NCBI GenBank assembly: GCA_900553815.1 | Contig: USEY01000051.1 | Location: forward strand, 1 to 27,838 | Source: an uncultured Bacteroides sp. | GTDB taxonomy: Bacteria; Bacteroidota; Bacteroidia; Bacteroidales; Bacteroidaceae | Direction: 5' to 3' | DNA: 27,838 nucleotides | In this document: positions 1 through 10,592 of the stretch, in pieces | How the letters are laid out: each line of letters opens with the position of its first letter | Position numbering within the stretch: the stretch's first letter is position 1 | Notes under the pieces: model-generated | Database searches by the model: none | Seen by the model: the letters and a program-made list of their open reading frames with translations, nothing else | What the model was told of the DNA's origin: nothing | Position numbers and translations under genes: made by a program

Positions 1-315
1 GAAGTGGGTGGGGGAATTATGTGCCTTTATCTAAGCTTAAATGAAAGAGCCGTGCACCTGACTCCGCACAAGCCTGCCATCGCCAAGGCGAAAAAGCGAC
101 TGCCGACCAAAGACACTCTGTCAGGCGAGTACAAGGCTGTTTTCTTCCCTGTCCACACGAAACAAATTTCCAGTCCACTGAAGAAAAAGTTTCATCGGAC
201 TGAAACTTTAGTTTCTCCAGACTGAAACTAAAGTTCCACCGGACTGGAACAAAAGTTTCACCGGACTGAAACCGTAAGGCGGTCAAAGAACCTGCCTGAT
301 GGCACCGCAGTGCTA
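1..315. other. Non-coding stretch downstream of the GH2 gene
   Basis: No convincing gene is visible. The short open frames here show no recognisable protein features. The main content is a tandem 22-bp array at about 165-276, which begins 40 bp beyond the GH2 stop codon. The left window edge cuts whatever lies further downstream. I see no clear intrinsic terminator with a T-run for the minus-strand GH2 gene. Confidence 0.6.
165..276. repeat. Tandem 22-bp array with internal dyad (array 1)
   Basis: Four units start at 189, 211, 233 and 255, exactly 22 bp apart. A decayed fifth unit lies at about 165-188. The unit reads AGTTTC-N8-GAAAC plus a short linker, so each copy is an imperfect palindrome with arms GTTTC and GAAAC and a centre close to ACCGGACT. 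In the third unit both arms changed together, to GTTCC and GGAAC, so pairing is kept. The array lies just beyond the GH2 stop codon. It could form a row of small RNA hairpins or a row of palindromic protein sites. There are no spacers, so it is not a CRISPR. Confidence 0.9.
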
Positions 316-2325
316 TCAGCGCAACTGCCAGACACAACGGTCCGAACAACGCTTATTCTTCACAACCAGCTCATTATGGCCCGGCTTCAGCCTGATGTTC
401 TCCCAACGAAGTACGTTCACCTCGTCCGGCTGCGCCTGTCCCATGTTCTGTCCGTTGACCCACAACTCTGCCGCACCGCTGTTGCTGAAAGCCATTACGG
501 TGATTTCTGCCGTCTGACGTACCGACAGCCTTTTCCCGGCAATGTGGACAAACGGTTCTTTCTTGTTCCAGTTGGCTTTGTAGAAGTAGAATGCGTCCTT
601 CTTTTCCTTGCGGTCGTATGTCACCAGACCTTTATCGTTGCGTCCCATTACCGTGCCTTCGCGACGGCCGGCAGCCGAAAAGTCGAATATGCACCAGATG
701 AAGTTGCACCACAGGAAAGGCCGTTCCTGCAACTGCCTCCAGTTCTCTATATGATAATAGGTTTGCCAGTTTTCAGGATGCCATTGTCCCCAGGGTTCGG
801 GCTGTTTCAGTTCCTCGGCCTGCTGGTAGATGCAGGCACCGGCACCATACTCGCTGATGCCCATCTTTCGCTCGGGATGTGCGGCATGCTCACGGTCAAT
901 CCACTGCCCCATCTCGCTCATGTCGCTGCCATACCAACCAAAATATTTGTTGAAAGCTATCAGGTCGGTAAATCCGTTAAAGTCGTCGTTCTGGTTGCTG
1001 GCGCCCATGGTAGGACGTGAAGGGTCGAGCCGATGAGCCAGACTGTCCAGCCGCAACACCATATCGGAAGGACGGTCCAGCCAGCCGGAGTTAATTTCGT
1101 TGAACAGCCCCCAAAACAGGATGCTGGGGTGATTGTAGTTTTGCAGTATCAGTTCGGTGAGTTGCTGGGTCAGGTTTTCGTCGTAAGCCGGATTGTTGAC
1201 ATAGACGTTGACAAAGGGAATCTCGGCCCAGGCCACCAAGCCACGGCAGTCCATCTGGCTGTGCAGATACTTGGCCTGCGGATAATGAGACAGACGTACG
1301 GCATTGCAACCCATTTCTTCTATCAGGTCCAGGTCCTCGTCATGGTCTTGCTCATAGAAGGCCGAAGCACGCTCGGCACGGTCCTGATGGCGGTTCACGC
1401 CGTTCAGCCGGTAAGGACGACCGTTCAGAAAGAAGCCTTTATCGGCATCGGCATGGTAGTAGCGAAAGCCTATCAGCTCCTCGCGACGGTCTACTTCGTG
1501 CCCCTGATGACGCAAGATGACGACACCACGATACAGGTGAGGGTCGTCCACTCCGTTCCACAGGTGAGGACGCTTCAGGGTAGTTTCCACAGCCATGCGG
1601 TTGCCGGGCAGCAGACGGCTGGTTACACCTTTGTACACCTGCTTGTCGCCGTCCCACAACTGGACTTCCAGCTCTGCGTCGTCGAGCGACGCACGTCGCG
1701 CCGACAACACGGCTTCCACCTTCAGGTCGGCTTGCCGCTCGGACACGTTGCTTTGGGTGAAAAATACGCCCGACGAGGCAAAGTAGTCGGGACTGATGCA
1801 GACATCATCGGTCACTATCAGTTCCACACCCCTATAGAGTCCACCGTATATATTGAAATCGCCACATACAGGAGCTATATCCATGGTTTGTGCATTGCTG
1901 ACGCGTATTTCCAGTTTGCTTTCGCGCCCGGGCATCAGGCAATCGGTCAACTCGGTCACGAATGCCGTATAGCCACCTTTATGCTGTTTCAGGAAATGAT
2001 GGTCCAAAAACACGTCGGCCACCGTCTGCGCCGCCTCTATCCGCAGAAACACCCGCTTGCCGCGACAACTCTCGGGCAGGAGCAAAGCACGTTCGTAGGT
2101 ACACAGTCCCCGATAGTAGTCCACGTTGCCAAACATACCGTCGGCCGCATTCCACGTGTGGGGCAACTCCACTTTCAATCTCTGTTCTTTCGACGCCTGG
2201 AAACCGCGGTAGAATTCCCATCCCGCATTCAGCGAAATCACCTCGGCAGCATCCGTCCGGGCAACACTACAGCCCAACAGGCAGCATATTGCCAGACTCA
2301 ACCATCTGTTTCTTATCATATTCAT
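316..2325 (-). CDS. Glycoside hydrolase family 2 (beta-galactosidase/beta-glucuronidase type), lipoprotein
   Basis: A 669-residue GH2 enzyme, expected to remove terminal beta-linked sugars from plant or host glycans at the cell surface or in the periplasm. The N-terminus is a lipoprotein signal, with a hydrophobic stretch ending in lipobox LLGC and Cys19 as the lipidated residue. The jelly-roll sugar-binding domain covers about 30-175, the Ig-like domain about 175-290, and the TIM barrel about 295-600. The barrel shows the family acid/base in GLFNE (Glu410) and the nucleophile in ISEYG (Glu492). The upstream GH5 gene is on the same strand 200 bp away, so cotranscription is possible but unproven. 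The family is clear. The substrate (galactoside, glucuronide or other) cannot be read from sequence alone. Confidence 0.93.
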   Translation of the reverse strand: MNMIRNRWLSLAICCLLGCSVARTDAAEVISLNAGWEFYRGFQASKEQRLKVELPHTWNAADGMFGNVDYYRGLCTYERALLLPESCRGKRVFLRIEAAQTVADVFLDHHFLKQHKGGYTAFVTELTDCLMPGRESKLEIRVSNAQTMDIAPVCGDFNIYGGLYRGVELIVTDDVCISPDYFASSGVFFTQSNVSERQADLKVEAVLSARRASLDDAELEVQLWDGDKQVYKGVTSRLLPGNRMAVETTLKRPHLWNGVDDPHLYRGVVILRHQGHEVDRREELIGFRYYHADADKGFFLNGRPYRLNGVNRHQDRAERASAFYEQDHDEDLDLIEEMGCNAVRLSHYPQAKYLHSQMDCRGLVAWAEIPFVNVYVNNPAYDENLTQQLTELILQNYNHPSILFWGLFNEINSGWLDRPSDMVLRLDSLAHRLDPSRPTMGASNQNDDFNGFTDLIAFNKYFGWYGSDMSEMGQWIDREHAAHPERKMGISEYGAGACIYQQAEELKQPEPWGQWHPENWQTYYHIENWRQLQERPFLWCNFIWCIFDFSAAGRREGTVMGRNDKGLVTYDRKEKKDAFYFYKANWNKKEPFVHIAGKRLSVRQTAEITVMAFSNSGAAELWVNGQNMGQAQPDEVNVLRWENIRLKPGHNELVVKNKRCSDRCVWQLR

Positions 2326-2357
2326 AAATCCACAATAGCGTTTGTTTCCAAAGGAAC

Positions 2358-2387
2358 GGGGAACAGTCCCCGTCCGGGCTGTTCCCC
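2358..2387. promoter_or_regulatory. Hairpin in the GH5-GH2 intergenic region
   Basis: Perfect 9-bp inverted repeat GGGGAACAG / CTGTTCCCC with a 12-nt GC-rich loop, about 33 bp upstream of the GH2 start and 140 bp after the GH5 stop. No T-run follows on the minus strand, so it is not a standard intrinsic terminator. It could be a structure in the GH2 leader RNA or an mRNA-processing or stabilising hairpin between the two genes. Confidence 0.4.
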
Positions 2388-2525
2388 TGTTCTAACAACA
2401 TTCAAAATATAACTAACGATTCGACTAATGTTCATTAAAAAATTATTCATTCTCCTTATAAAAGCCCATACGGTCACTTCGAAATAGGACCAAGAACCTC
2501 AAAAGAAGGAACTTGAAATTCCTGT

Positions 2526-3773
2526 TTATAGAGGTGCGTTGTTGTAAACAGATTCCAAAGTGTAGTCTGCATCCTCGGTAAACATGGCCTTCGTCATGAC
2601 TTCAATGACTTCACGGCCATTGTTCAAAGGCTCTCCCGTGGCGTGGTCTATCAGGCCCGAGCATTCCTTTCCTGTCCCGGCACTGCCATTATCCCAGAAG
2701 AAAGGAGTCAGACCGTAAGTCTTGGCTGCTTTGCAAACATATTCCAAATAGTATTTGCGGAAAGCTTCGCTACGCTCTGAGCTACGGTGTACACAACCTA
2801 TCTCACCGAGGTAAACCGGTATCCCTTTGTCTACAAAAGCCGTCTGCAAGCTGGCAAAGACTTGGCGTACATTGTCTTCGTCGCCCCACGATTCTTTCTT
2901 GTCGGCGGCAGCCGTATGTCCCCATTCACTGTATTTATCTGTCAGGGTAAACTCGTAAGGGTCATAGAAATGCACGGAAACCAGCAGTCGGTTCTTGGCA
3001 ACATCGGCAGGCAGCTTAAAATATTCCACCGTCAGACTGGGATTCGTGCAGTAACCGGGTACACCCAGATAGCGGTCGGCATTCTCTCCGCCCACAGCAC
3101 GAACAGCATCTACAAAGACCTGGTTCCATTCATTCAGCACAGCATACTGCTTGCCTCCGTCTGTCCGGTTGTCGCCCCAGCCCCAGCCGCCATCGTGAAT
3201 TTCATTCAAGCCTTCAAATATCAGAAAAGAGCCCTTATCCTTGAAACGCTCGGCAATCTGTGTCCAGACGGCAGCCAGCTGTTGCTTTACCCGTTCGTTT
3301 ATTGCCTCGTCTGTAGCCGCTCCCTTGATGTCAAGCCAATGTTGGCTGTCGGCACCGTCGTGGTGGATATTGATAATGGCATTCAAACCGGCATTCTGTG
3401 CATACCCCACACATGTTGCCACGCGGTCGAGCCAAGCTTTGTCAATGGTATAATCGGGAGCTTCTCCAATGTGTCCCAGCCAGGTCACAGGAATGCGGAC
3501 AGAAGTGAAGCCCAGCGCTGCCAACTGATTGAAAGTCGTTTGTGTGGCAGGCTTATTGCCCCAGCAAGTTTCGTTGGCTACTCCATTGCTATAAGCATCC
3601 AGCTGATTACCCAAATTCCAGCCCAGCCCCAGCCATTTGGCCACTTGCCAGGCGTCTTCGCCGCTTGGTCCTCCAGGTTGTTGCCCGGTTGACTCTGTAC
3701 CCGACTTGCAAGCCGTACAGATGCACAAAAAAGAAGATAGCAAAAGGAGTAAAAAGGATTTCAGTGTTTTCAT
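2526..3773 (-). CDS. Glycoside hydrolase family 5 endoglucanase-like lipoprotein
   Basis: A 415-residue GH5 enzyme, expected to cleave internal beta-1,4 links in glucans or related hemicelluloses. The N-terminal signal ends at ICTAC, with Cys22 as the likely lipidated residue and a Ser/Gly-rich linker after it. The -3 position of the lipobox is Cys, which is unusual. The TIM barrel opens with LGWNLGNQLDA (about 50-60). It carries the VRIP motif (92-95), INIHHDG (about 135-140), the acid/base in GLNE (Glu191), SVHFYDPY (about 266-273) and the nucleophile in YLGEIG (Glu324). This pattern fits the GH5_2/GH5_4 style of cellulases and broad beta-glucanases. The exact subfamily is not certain. The GH43 gene is divergent and 361 bp away. 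Confidence 0.93.
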   Translation of the reverse strand: MKTLKSFLLLLLSSFLCICTACKSGTESTGQQPGGPSGEDAWQVAKWLGLGWNLGNQLDAYSNGVANETCWGNKPATQTTFNQLAALGFTSVRIPVTWLGHIGEAPDYTIDKAWLDRVATCVGYAQNAGLNAIINIHHDGADSQHWLDIKGAATDEAINERVKQQLAAVWTQIAERFKDKGSFLIFEGLNEIHDGGWGWGDNRTDGGKQYAVLNEWNQVFVDAVRAVGGENADRYLGVPGYCTNPSLTVEYFKLPADVAKNRLLVSVHFYDPYEFTLTDKYSEWGHTAAADKKESWGDEDNVRQVFASLQTAFVDKGIPVYLGEIGCVHRSSERSEAFRKYYLEYVCKAAKTYGLTPFFWDNGSAGTGKECSGLIDHATGEPLNNGREVIEVMTKAMFTEDADYTLESVYNNAPL

Positions 3774-5694
<1,921 letters not shown>

Positions 5695-5743
5695 GAAATC
5701 TACCAGAGGTATCAATCTACAAACATACTGAACTATATAGACG

Positions 5744-5776
5744 AAGGGCCGGTCCTGAAACACAGAACCGGCCCTT
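5744..5776. terminator. Bidirectional hairpin terminator between GH43 and the TonB receptor
   Basis: Perfect 10-bp arms AAGGGCCGGT / ACCGGCCCTT with a 13-nt loop. Pairing extends inward by three more bases across one mismatch. It lies 50 bp after the GH43 stop and 70 bp beyond the stop of the convergent TonB-receptor gene. The A and T flanks suit termination in both directions, although the T-run on the plus strand is short. Confidence 0.8.
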
Positions 5777-5845
5777 AATTGTATATAAGCATTAATAGAC
5801 TTACGGATGACAGCCCTTTAACCGAAAGCCATCAAGAGCATCCCA

Positions 5846-8221
5846 TCAGAATCGACAACGCAAGTCGATACCGACTTGAACAGGCTTTCCCTTTTGCATA
5901 AAGCGGTTGCCCATGCTCTCGAAACAGAAGGCAGCATAGTCTTTGTCGAGCGCATTGCGTACCCACAGGCCTATGGCTCCCTGTCCTTTCTCCAGACTGA
6001 CGCGACCGTTCAATACACCATAGAAAGCCTGGCTTACATTGTTGGCTTCTGTCCAGTAAATACGTCCGGCGGCATTGTAGTCGGCATTCAGGCGGATGCG
6101 GTCCAGCAGACTGCCCTGACGCAAACTGATGAGATACTGGGCACCTACATTCAACGTATGACGGGGAATAAAGGGAATGAAGTGTCCGCGATAGTCTACG
6201 GGCTGGTCGTTATCGTCCAGTGTCTGATAGTCACGGAAGGTGGCGCAGGTATAACCATAACCGGCATTGAGTGTCAATGCATCGGTAACACGGGCTGCCA
6301 GCGAAGCTTCCGCACCGATGCTGCGGCTACGACCGGCGTTAACGGTGACACGTCCCATGCCATTCTCTGAGAACTGCGACACCTGCTGGTTGCGCGTTTC
6401 CATCAAGAAGCCGGCTATGTCGGCTGTCAGTCTGTTGTCAAAAAGGGTCAGGTGAGTACCCAGCTCATAGTTCCAAGTGTACTCGGGCTTATAAAGGGTG
6501 GTGCCCACCACGTCAATGCTCACCTCGGGCATCATCTTGTCAATCATACTGGCCATAGACGCAAACGACGGACTGGCCATGAGTGCCTGCTTCATGGAGT
6601 TGCGCAACTGCGATTGCACCAGGTCGCTGAACATCTGAATGTTGTATCCACCCGAACGGTAGCCCTTCGACACGGTGGCGTAGACGTTGTTCCCCTGTTT
6701 CCACTCGTATTGCAGAGAAAACTTGGGCAGCAGTTGCAGGTAGTCGCGCTTCATGCTTCCGGTCAGAGCAGACAGAGCCTGCATGGCGTCATCCTTCAGC
6801 TCCATGTTGCCCATCTTGAAAGAAAAACCGAAGTTCATAGGTTCGCAGGCAGAATTGTAGTCGAGCCACATTTTCTCATAATCGAGGCGCAAACCTACCG
6901 TAAGTGAAAGTCCTTTGACCAGCAGGTCGTTAAGCGTACTCTGATGGTAAACGGCAGCACTCATCAGCGGAGTAGAGAAATCACCGCCAATGTACAACTG
7001 CTCATTATTTATACCCAGATGCATCTGCGGAGCCATAGGCGAACTGGGGAACATGTTGTTCACATTGTCTTCTATCAGCTGCTCTATGCCTTCACGCTTG
7101 AACAGCACCGGACCGTCGGTAGACAACCATTGGTAGAAGCCAAAGGCACCCGTAGTCCATTGCCAGCGCTTGCCGGGTTTTGATTTGAGCACAATCTCTT
7201 CCGACACAGTGTTGGACCGTTGTTTCTGCACCAGTGTAAAAATGTCGCGCGGACTGAAGTCCTGGTCCATGTCCATGCGGTCATTCAGATTTTGGTAGCC
7301 TGTAATGCAACTCAGCGTGAATGCCTGTGCCTGGTACTCCAGGTTCAGACCAGCATTGAGCAGTCCACGGCGGTAGCCGCTTTCGTCATTGTAGGCAATG
7401 CGCCCCAACAAGTCGGGATAGACAGTAGCATCCTCACGGGCTGCACCTATATAATAATAAGGATAACCGCCCTGGTCACTGTATTCGTAGCTGAGATTAA
7501 GGTCCAGTTTCAGATTATCAGTGGGTAAGAAGATACCGTGCAAGCGTCCACCTCCTGCATTGCTACGGTCAATACGTTCGTTATTCTGGGCACTGTTCTT
7601 GAAAAAGCCGCCTTTGTGTTCAAAGGAACCACCCGCCGAGAAAGCGAATCGTGAAGTAATGCGGTGATAGTGGGTTAGCGAGACGTCGTAGTCGCCATAA
7701 GTAGCGGCTCCCAAGCGGACGTCCGTACCTTGGTAAGTAAAAGGCGACTTGGTATGTACTTTGATAAGTCCGCCCATCGTGTTGCGTCCGTAAAGCATGC
7801 TTTGCGGACCACGCAGCACTTCTATCTGTTCAATATCAGCATAGCTGAAGTCGAAAGCCGACTTGTCAATGTAAGGAATATTGTCGACATACAAGCCAAC
7901 AGCCGGTGTGTTGATGCGCGAACCGATGCCTCGTATATAAACGGCGGTCGTCAGGCGCGAACCATAGTCGGGTATAAAAAGGTTAGGTACAAGAGAAGTC
8001 AGGTCTTTGATGCCTGCCACTTGCTTGGCACGCATATCCTGCTGTGTCAGACGAGTCGAAGCAATAGGCAGTTCGCGCAAGGCACGGTTCTCTTTCGGTG
8101 CGGCCACTACCACTACTTCATCCACATTCATCGTTTTTAAGGTATCGGCTTCTTCGGCTGTAGCCGAAAGGGCGTAAAGCATAGCCCCTGTCAGGGATAA
8201 AAGAATCTGTTTGCAGTTCAT
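5846..8221 (-). CDS. TonB-dependent outer-membrane receptor
   Basis: A 791-residue outer-membrane active transporter. A signal peptide covers about 1-22 and is followed by DTLKTMNVDEVVVVA, a TonB-box-like region. The plug domain covers about 40-165, with NLFIPDYGSRL, VYIRGIGSR and QIEVLRGPQSMLYGRNTMGG. A 22-strand barrel follows, ending in the usual terminal aromatic (Phe791). It lacks the N-terminal carboxypeptidase-like domain and SusD partner expected of a glycan SusC protein. It therefore resembles siderophore, haem, cobalamin or metal receptors more than a glycan importer. The ligand is unknown. The LuxR-type regulator gene lies 90 bp upstream on the same strand and is the likely controller. 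The two may be cotranscribed. Confidence 0.93.
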   Translation of the reverse strand: MNCKQILLSLTGAMLYALSATAEEADTLKTMNVDEVVVVAAPKENRALRELPIASTRLTQQDMRAKQVAGIKDLTSLVPNLFIPDYGSRLTTAVYIRGIGSRINTPAVGLYVDNIPYIDKSAFDFSYADIEQIEVLRGPQSMLYGRNTMGGLIKVHTKSPFTYQGTDVRLGAATYGDYDVSLTHYHRITSRFAFSAGGSFEHKGGFFKNSAQNNERIDRSNAGGGRLHGIFLPTDNLKLDLNLSYEYSDQGGYPYYYIGAAREDATVYPDLLGRIAYNDESGYRRGLLNAGLNLEYQAQAFTLSCITGYQNLNDRMDMDQDFSPRDIFTLVQKQRSNTVSEEIVLKSKPGKRWQWTTGAFGFYQWLSTDGPVLFKREGIEQLIEDNVNNMFPSSPMAPQMHLGINNEQLYIGGDFSTPLMSAAVYHQSTLNDLLVKGLSLTVGLRLDYEKMWLDYNSACEPMNFGFSFKMGNMELKDDAMQALSALTGSMKRDYLQLLPKFSLQYEWKQGNNVYATVSKGYRSGGYNIQMFSDLVQSQLRNSMKQALMASPSFASMASMIDKMMPEVSIDVVGTTLYKPEYTWNYELGTHLTLFDNRLTADIAGFLMETRNQQVSQFSENGMGRVTVNAGRSRSIGAEASLAARVTDALTLNAGYGYTCATFRDYQTLDDNDQPVDYRGHFIPFIPRHTLNVGAQYLISLRQGSLLDRIRLNADYNAAGRIYWTEANNVSQAFYGVLNGRVSLEKGQGAIGLWVRNALDKDYAAFCFESMGNRFMQKGKPVQVGIDLRCRF

Positions 8222-8311
8222 ATCTGGACTAACGGTTGATTATCGGGCTGCAAAGTAAGCGAATAGCAACCGAAGCCACAATCCTCACTTATGAGGAAAT
8301 CGCAGCCTGCA

Positions 8312-8920
8312 TCAGATAGAGTCGGCCTCCACATAACCGTGCATCACGGCATAGATAGTCAGACCGGAAACAGACTTAATACCCAGTTTTTCAGTAATAT
8401 TCTTGCGATGGCTGATGACGGTAGTCAGGCTTATGTTCAGCCGGTCGGCTATTTCCTTATTGATGAGTCCTTTCACCAGCAGTATCAGAACTTCTATCTC
8501 ACGGGCACTCAACAGATGTCCGGCGGGCATATTAGCGGGTTGTTCGGCCGGAGCCGGCAGCTTACCCGGATGTCCATGCCTATGTCCATGACCATGCAAA
8601 TGCAGAATGCTGCGCACCAGTTCCTTCTCCGGTTGACAGATATTCAGAGTCAAAACGCCAGCCAATTGCGGATTGCCTTCGCCAGTAGCCAATACGATGG
8701 TCTTAGGACGACGGGGCAGAAAGAAGGAGGTATGCTCAAAATAGACCTGCGCCGACAGAAAGTAATGGGCATACATATCGGGGGTATCATCGGCAAAAGC
8801 CGCAAACGAAGGGAACGTGCGGATAATAGCACCCGGTATCAGTTCTTCGAGCAGAGTACGCAGACCCAGGCTGCTCAGTGTGTTAGAGTCTATGATAGCT
8901 ATTTCGGGAGAATTTGTCAT
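8312..8920 (-). CDS. LuxR-family response-regulator-like transcription factor with His-rich linker
   Basis: A 202-residue regulator. Residues 1-95 resemble a receiver domain, with IAIIDSNT at the first acidic site. The usual phospho-acceptor segment reads HYFLSAQVYF and has no Asp, so phosphorylation is doubtful. Residues 107-117 are HLHGHGHRHGH, a six-histidine run that could bind metal. The C-terminal LuxR/FixJ helix-turn-helix is clear: LSAREIEVLILLVKGLINKE through TTVISHRKNITEKLG (about 137-180). It sits between the COG2509-like gene (32 bp upstream) and the TonB receptor (90 bp downstream). The likely role is control of that receptor. Metal or haem sensing is an inference from the histidines and the neighbour, not shown. 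Confidence 0.85.
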   Translation of the reverse strand: MTNSPEIAIIDSNTLSSLGLRTLLEELIPGAIIRTFPSFAAFADDTPDMYAHYFLSAQVYFEHTSFFLPRRPKTIVLATGEGNPQLAGVLTLNICQPEKELVRSILHLHGHGHRHGHPGKLPAPAEQPANMPAGHLLSAREIEVLILLVKGLINKEIADRLNISLTTVISHRKNITEKLGIKSVSGLTIYAVMHGYVEADSI

Positions 8921-8952
8921 ACTTACTATCTGTCATTAGATTCTTCTATTAT

Positions 8953-10551
8953 TTACAACACTCCGCAATACTGTGCGGCAGCCTCTGCACAACGCTCACC
9001 GTCAACACCAGCCGAAACGATGCCGCCAGCATAGCCCGCACCCTCACCACAGGGGAACAGTCCCTTGACACGCACATGCTGAAGGGTATCGCGATCGCGC
9101 ACTATGCGAACGGGTGCCGAAGTCCGGGTCTCTACCGCTATCATCACCGCATCGTTGGTCAGGAATCCGTGTGCATTGCGCCCAAACTGCCGAAATCCCT
9201 GCGACAGGCGGTTGGAAATAAATGGAGGCAACCAGAAATGAAGCGGCGAAGCTATCAAGCCGGGCGCATAGGATGTCTCAGGCAAATCAGCACTCAACCG
9301 ACGGTTCACAAAGTCGGCCATACGTTGTGCGGGTGCTGTCTGCCGGCGGTTGCCCTGCTGCCAGCAAATCCGTTCAAGCTGTTCCTGAAAAAGAAGCATG
9401 TTCAATGCAGTATCCCCACCGACATTCCTTAATTCTTCGTTCTTCATTCCCAATTCCTTATTTTCCAGGTCTTCCGGCCTAATCTCCACCACCATTCCAC
9501 TGTTGCTCCAACGCGAACCGCGGTTACTCGGACTCATTCCGTTCACCACAATCTGTTCAGGTCCGCTGGCCGCAGGCACAATAAAGCCACCCGGACACAT
9601 GCAGAAGCTGTAAACGCCACGACCATCGACCTGCGTAACAAAACTATATTCGGCAGCAGGCAGATAACGTCCCCTACCCTCACGGTTGTGATACTGTATC
9701 TGGTCTATCAGCTGGGCCGGATGCTCCAGACGTACACCTACGGCTATGCCTTTTGCCTCTATCTCCACCTTGTTGGCAGCCAGCCAGCGATATACATCGC
9801 GGGCTGAATGTCCTGTAGCCAAGATGACAGGACCAAGGAAAGTTTCGCCTGTATTTGTTTGAATGCCTTTTACTTCATCATCCTCAATCAACAGCGCATC
9901 CATCCGTGTCTGGAAATGTACCTCGCCACCACATTGCAGAATGGTATTGCGCATGTTCTCAATGACACGCGGCAACTTGTCGGTACCAATGTGGGGATGG
10001 GCATCGACCAGAATGGAAGTAGAAGCACCATGCTGGCAGAAGACATTAAGAATCTTGTCCACATTGCCACGCTTCTTGCTGCGGGTATACAGCTTGCCGT
10101 CAGAGTAAGCTCCCGCACCTCCTTCACCAAAGCTATAGTTCGACTCGGAGTCTACACTCTGCGTACGGCTAATCTGTGCCAAGTCTTTCTTGCGCTCGCG
10201 CACATCCTTTCCGCGTTCAACCACAATAGGGCGCAACCCCAGTTCGATGAGGCGCAAGGCGGCGAAGAGTCCGCCGGGACCGGCACCTACCACTATCACC
10301 TGTGGGCAACCTTCAACATTTCGATATTCCGTAGATTGATACTCGCCATCTTTGGGTACTTCATTAACATAAGCCCGTACTGTCAGATTGACAAAAATCG
10401 TCCGTTGCCGGGCATCAATGCTCCGCTTCAAGATACGGGTGGCATTAATTTCTTTCTTATTCAATCCCTTTTCTTTGACCAGATAGTCAATCAGGCGTTG
10501 TTCGTTGGCGGCCACTTCGGGCAGCACTCTGATTATATATTCATGTACCAT
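8953..10551 (-). CDS. FAD-dependent dehydrogenase-like protein (COG2509 type)
   Basis: A 532-residue cytosolic flavoprotein of unknown substrate. An N-terminal alpha/beta domain (1-65) precedes the dinucleotide-binding motif VVGAGPGGL (88-95), with the adenine-binding acid in VERG about 30 residues later. ATGHSARD and the late GEGAGYAGGIVSAGVDG segment near the C-terminus are typical of this uncharacterised group. Residues about 363-378 (ENKELGMKNEELRN) look like a short in-frame insertion made of a DNA repeat. The start codon is only 2 bp from the inverted arm of the GxxExxY cassette, so that arm forms the whole upstream junction with its ribosome-binding region. The physiological reaction cannot be inferred. 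Confidence 0.88.
   Translation of the reverse strand: MVHEYIIRVLPEVAANEQRLIDYLVKEKGLNKKEINATRILKRSIDARQRTIFVNLTVRAYVNEVPKDGEYQSTEYRNVEGCPQVIVVGAGPGGLFAALRLIELGLRPIVVERGKDVRERKKDLAQISRTQSVDSESNYSFGEGGAGAYSDGKLYTRSKKRGNVDKILNVFCQHGASTSILVDAHPHIGTDKLPRVIENMRNTILQCGGEVHFQTRMDALLIEDDEVKGIQTNTGETFLGPVILATGHSARDVYRWLAANKVEIEAKGIAVGVRLEHPAQLIDQIQYHNREGRGRYLPAAEYSFVTQVDGRGVYSFCMCPGGFIVPAASGPEQIVVNGMSPSNRGSRWSNSGMVVEIRPEDLENKELGMKNEELRNVGGDTALNMLLFQEQLERICWQQGNRRQTAPAQRMADFVNRRLSADLPETSYAPGLIASPLHFWLPPFISNRLSQGFRQFGRNAHGFLTNDAVMIAVETRTSAPVRIVRDRDTLQHVRVKGLFPCGEGAGYAGGIVSAGVDGERCAEAAAQYCGVL
9424..9461 (-). repeat. Short repeat-derived in-frame insert in the FAD protein gene
   Basis: On the minus strand this purine-rich stretch is made of near-duplicate pieces (GGAATTGGGAATG, then AAGAATTAAGGAATG). 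It encodes ELGMKNEELRN, a low-complexity charged insert between RPEDL and GGDTALNML. Similar AAGAATT/GAATGAAGAA strings occur as dispersed intergenic repeats in many bacterial genomes. Here the insert keeps the frame open. Confidence 0.5.
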
Positions 10552-10553
10552 GG

Positions 10554-10584
10554 TTCACCACAGAGGACACGGAGTCCCACAGAG
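10554..10584 (+). repeat. Left inverted arm of GxxExxY cassette 1
   Basis: Begins TTCACCACAGAGGACACGG and repeats the CACAGAG/ACACGGAG motif. It pairs with 10983-11013 as an inverted repeat with 5 mismatches in 31. It ends 2 bp from the start codon of the FAD protein gene. Confidence 0.85.
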
Positions 10585-10592
10585 TTTTAAGT

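Noticed and set aside
1033..2412. Plus-strand frame of 459 codons opposite GH2
   Set aside because: Antisense to an unmistakable GH2 gene with catalytic residues. Length is explained by codon bias on the opposite strand.
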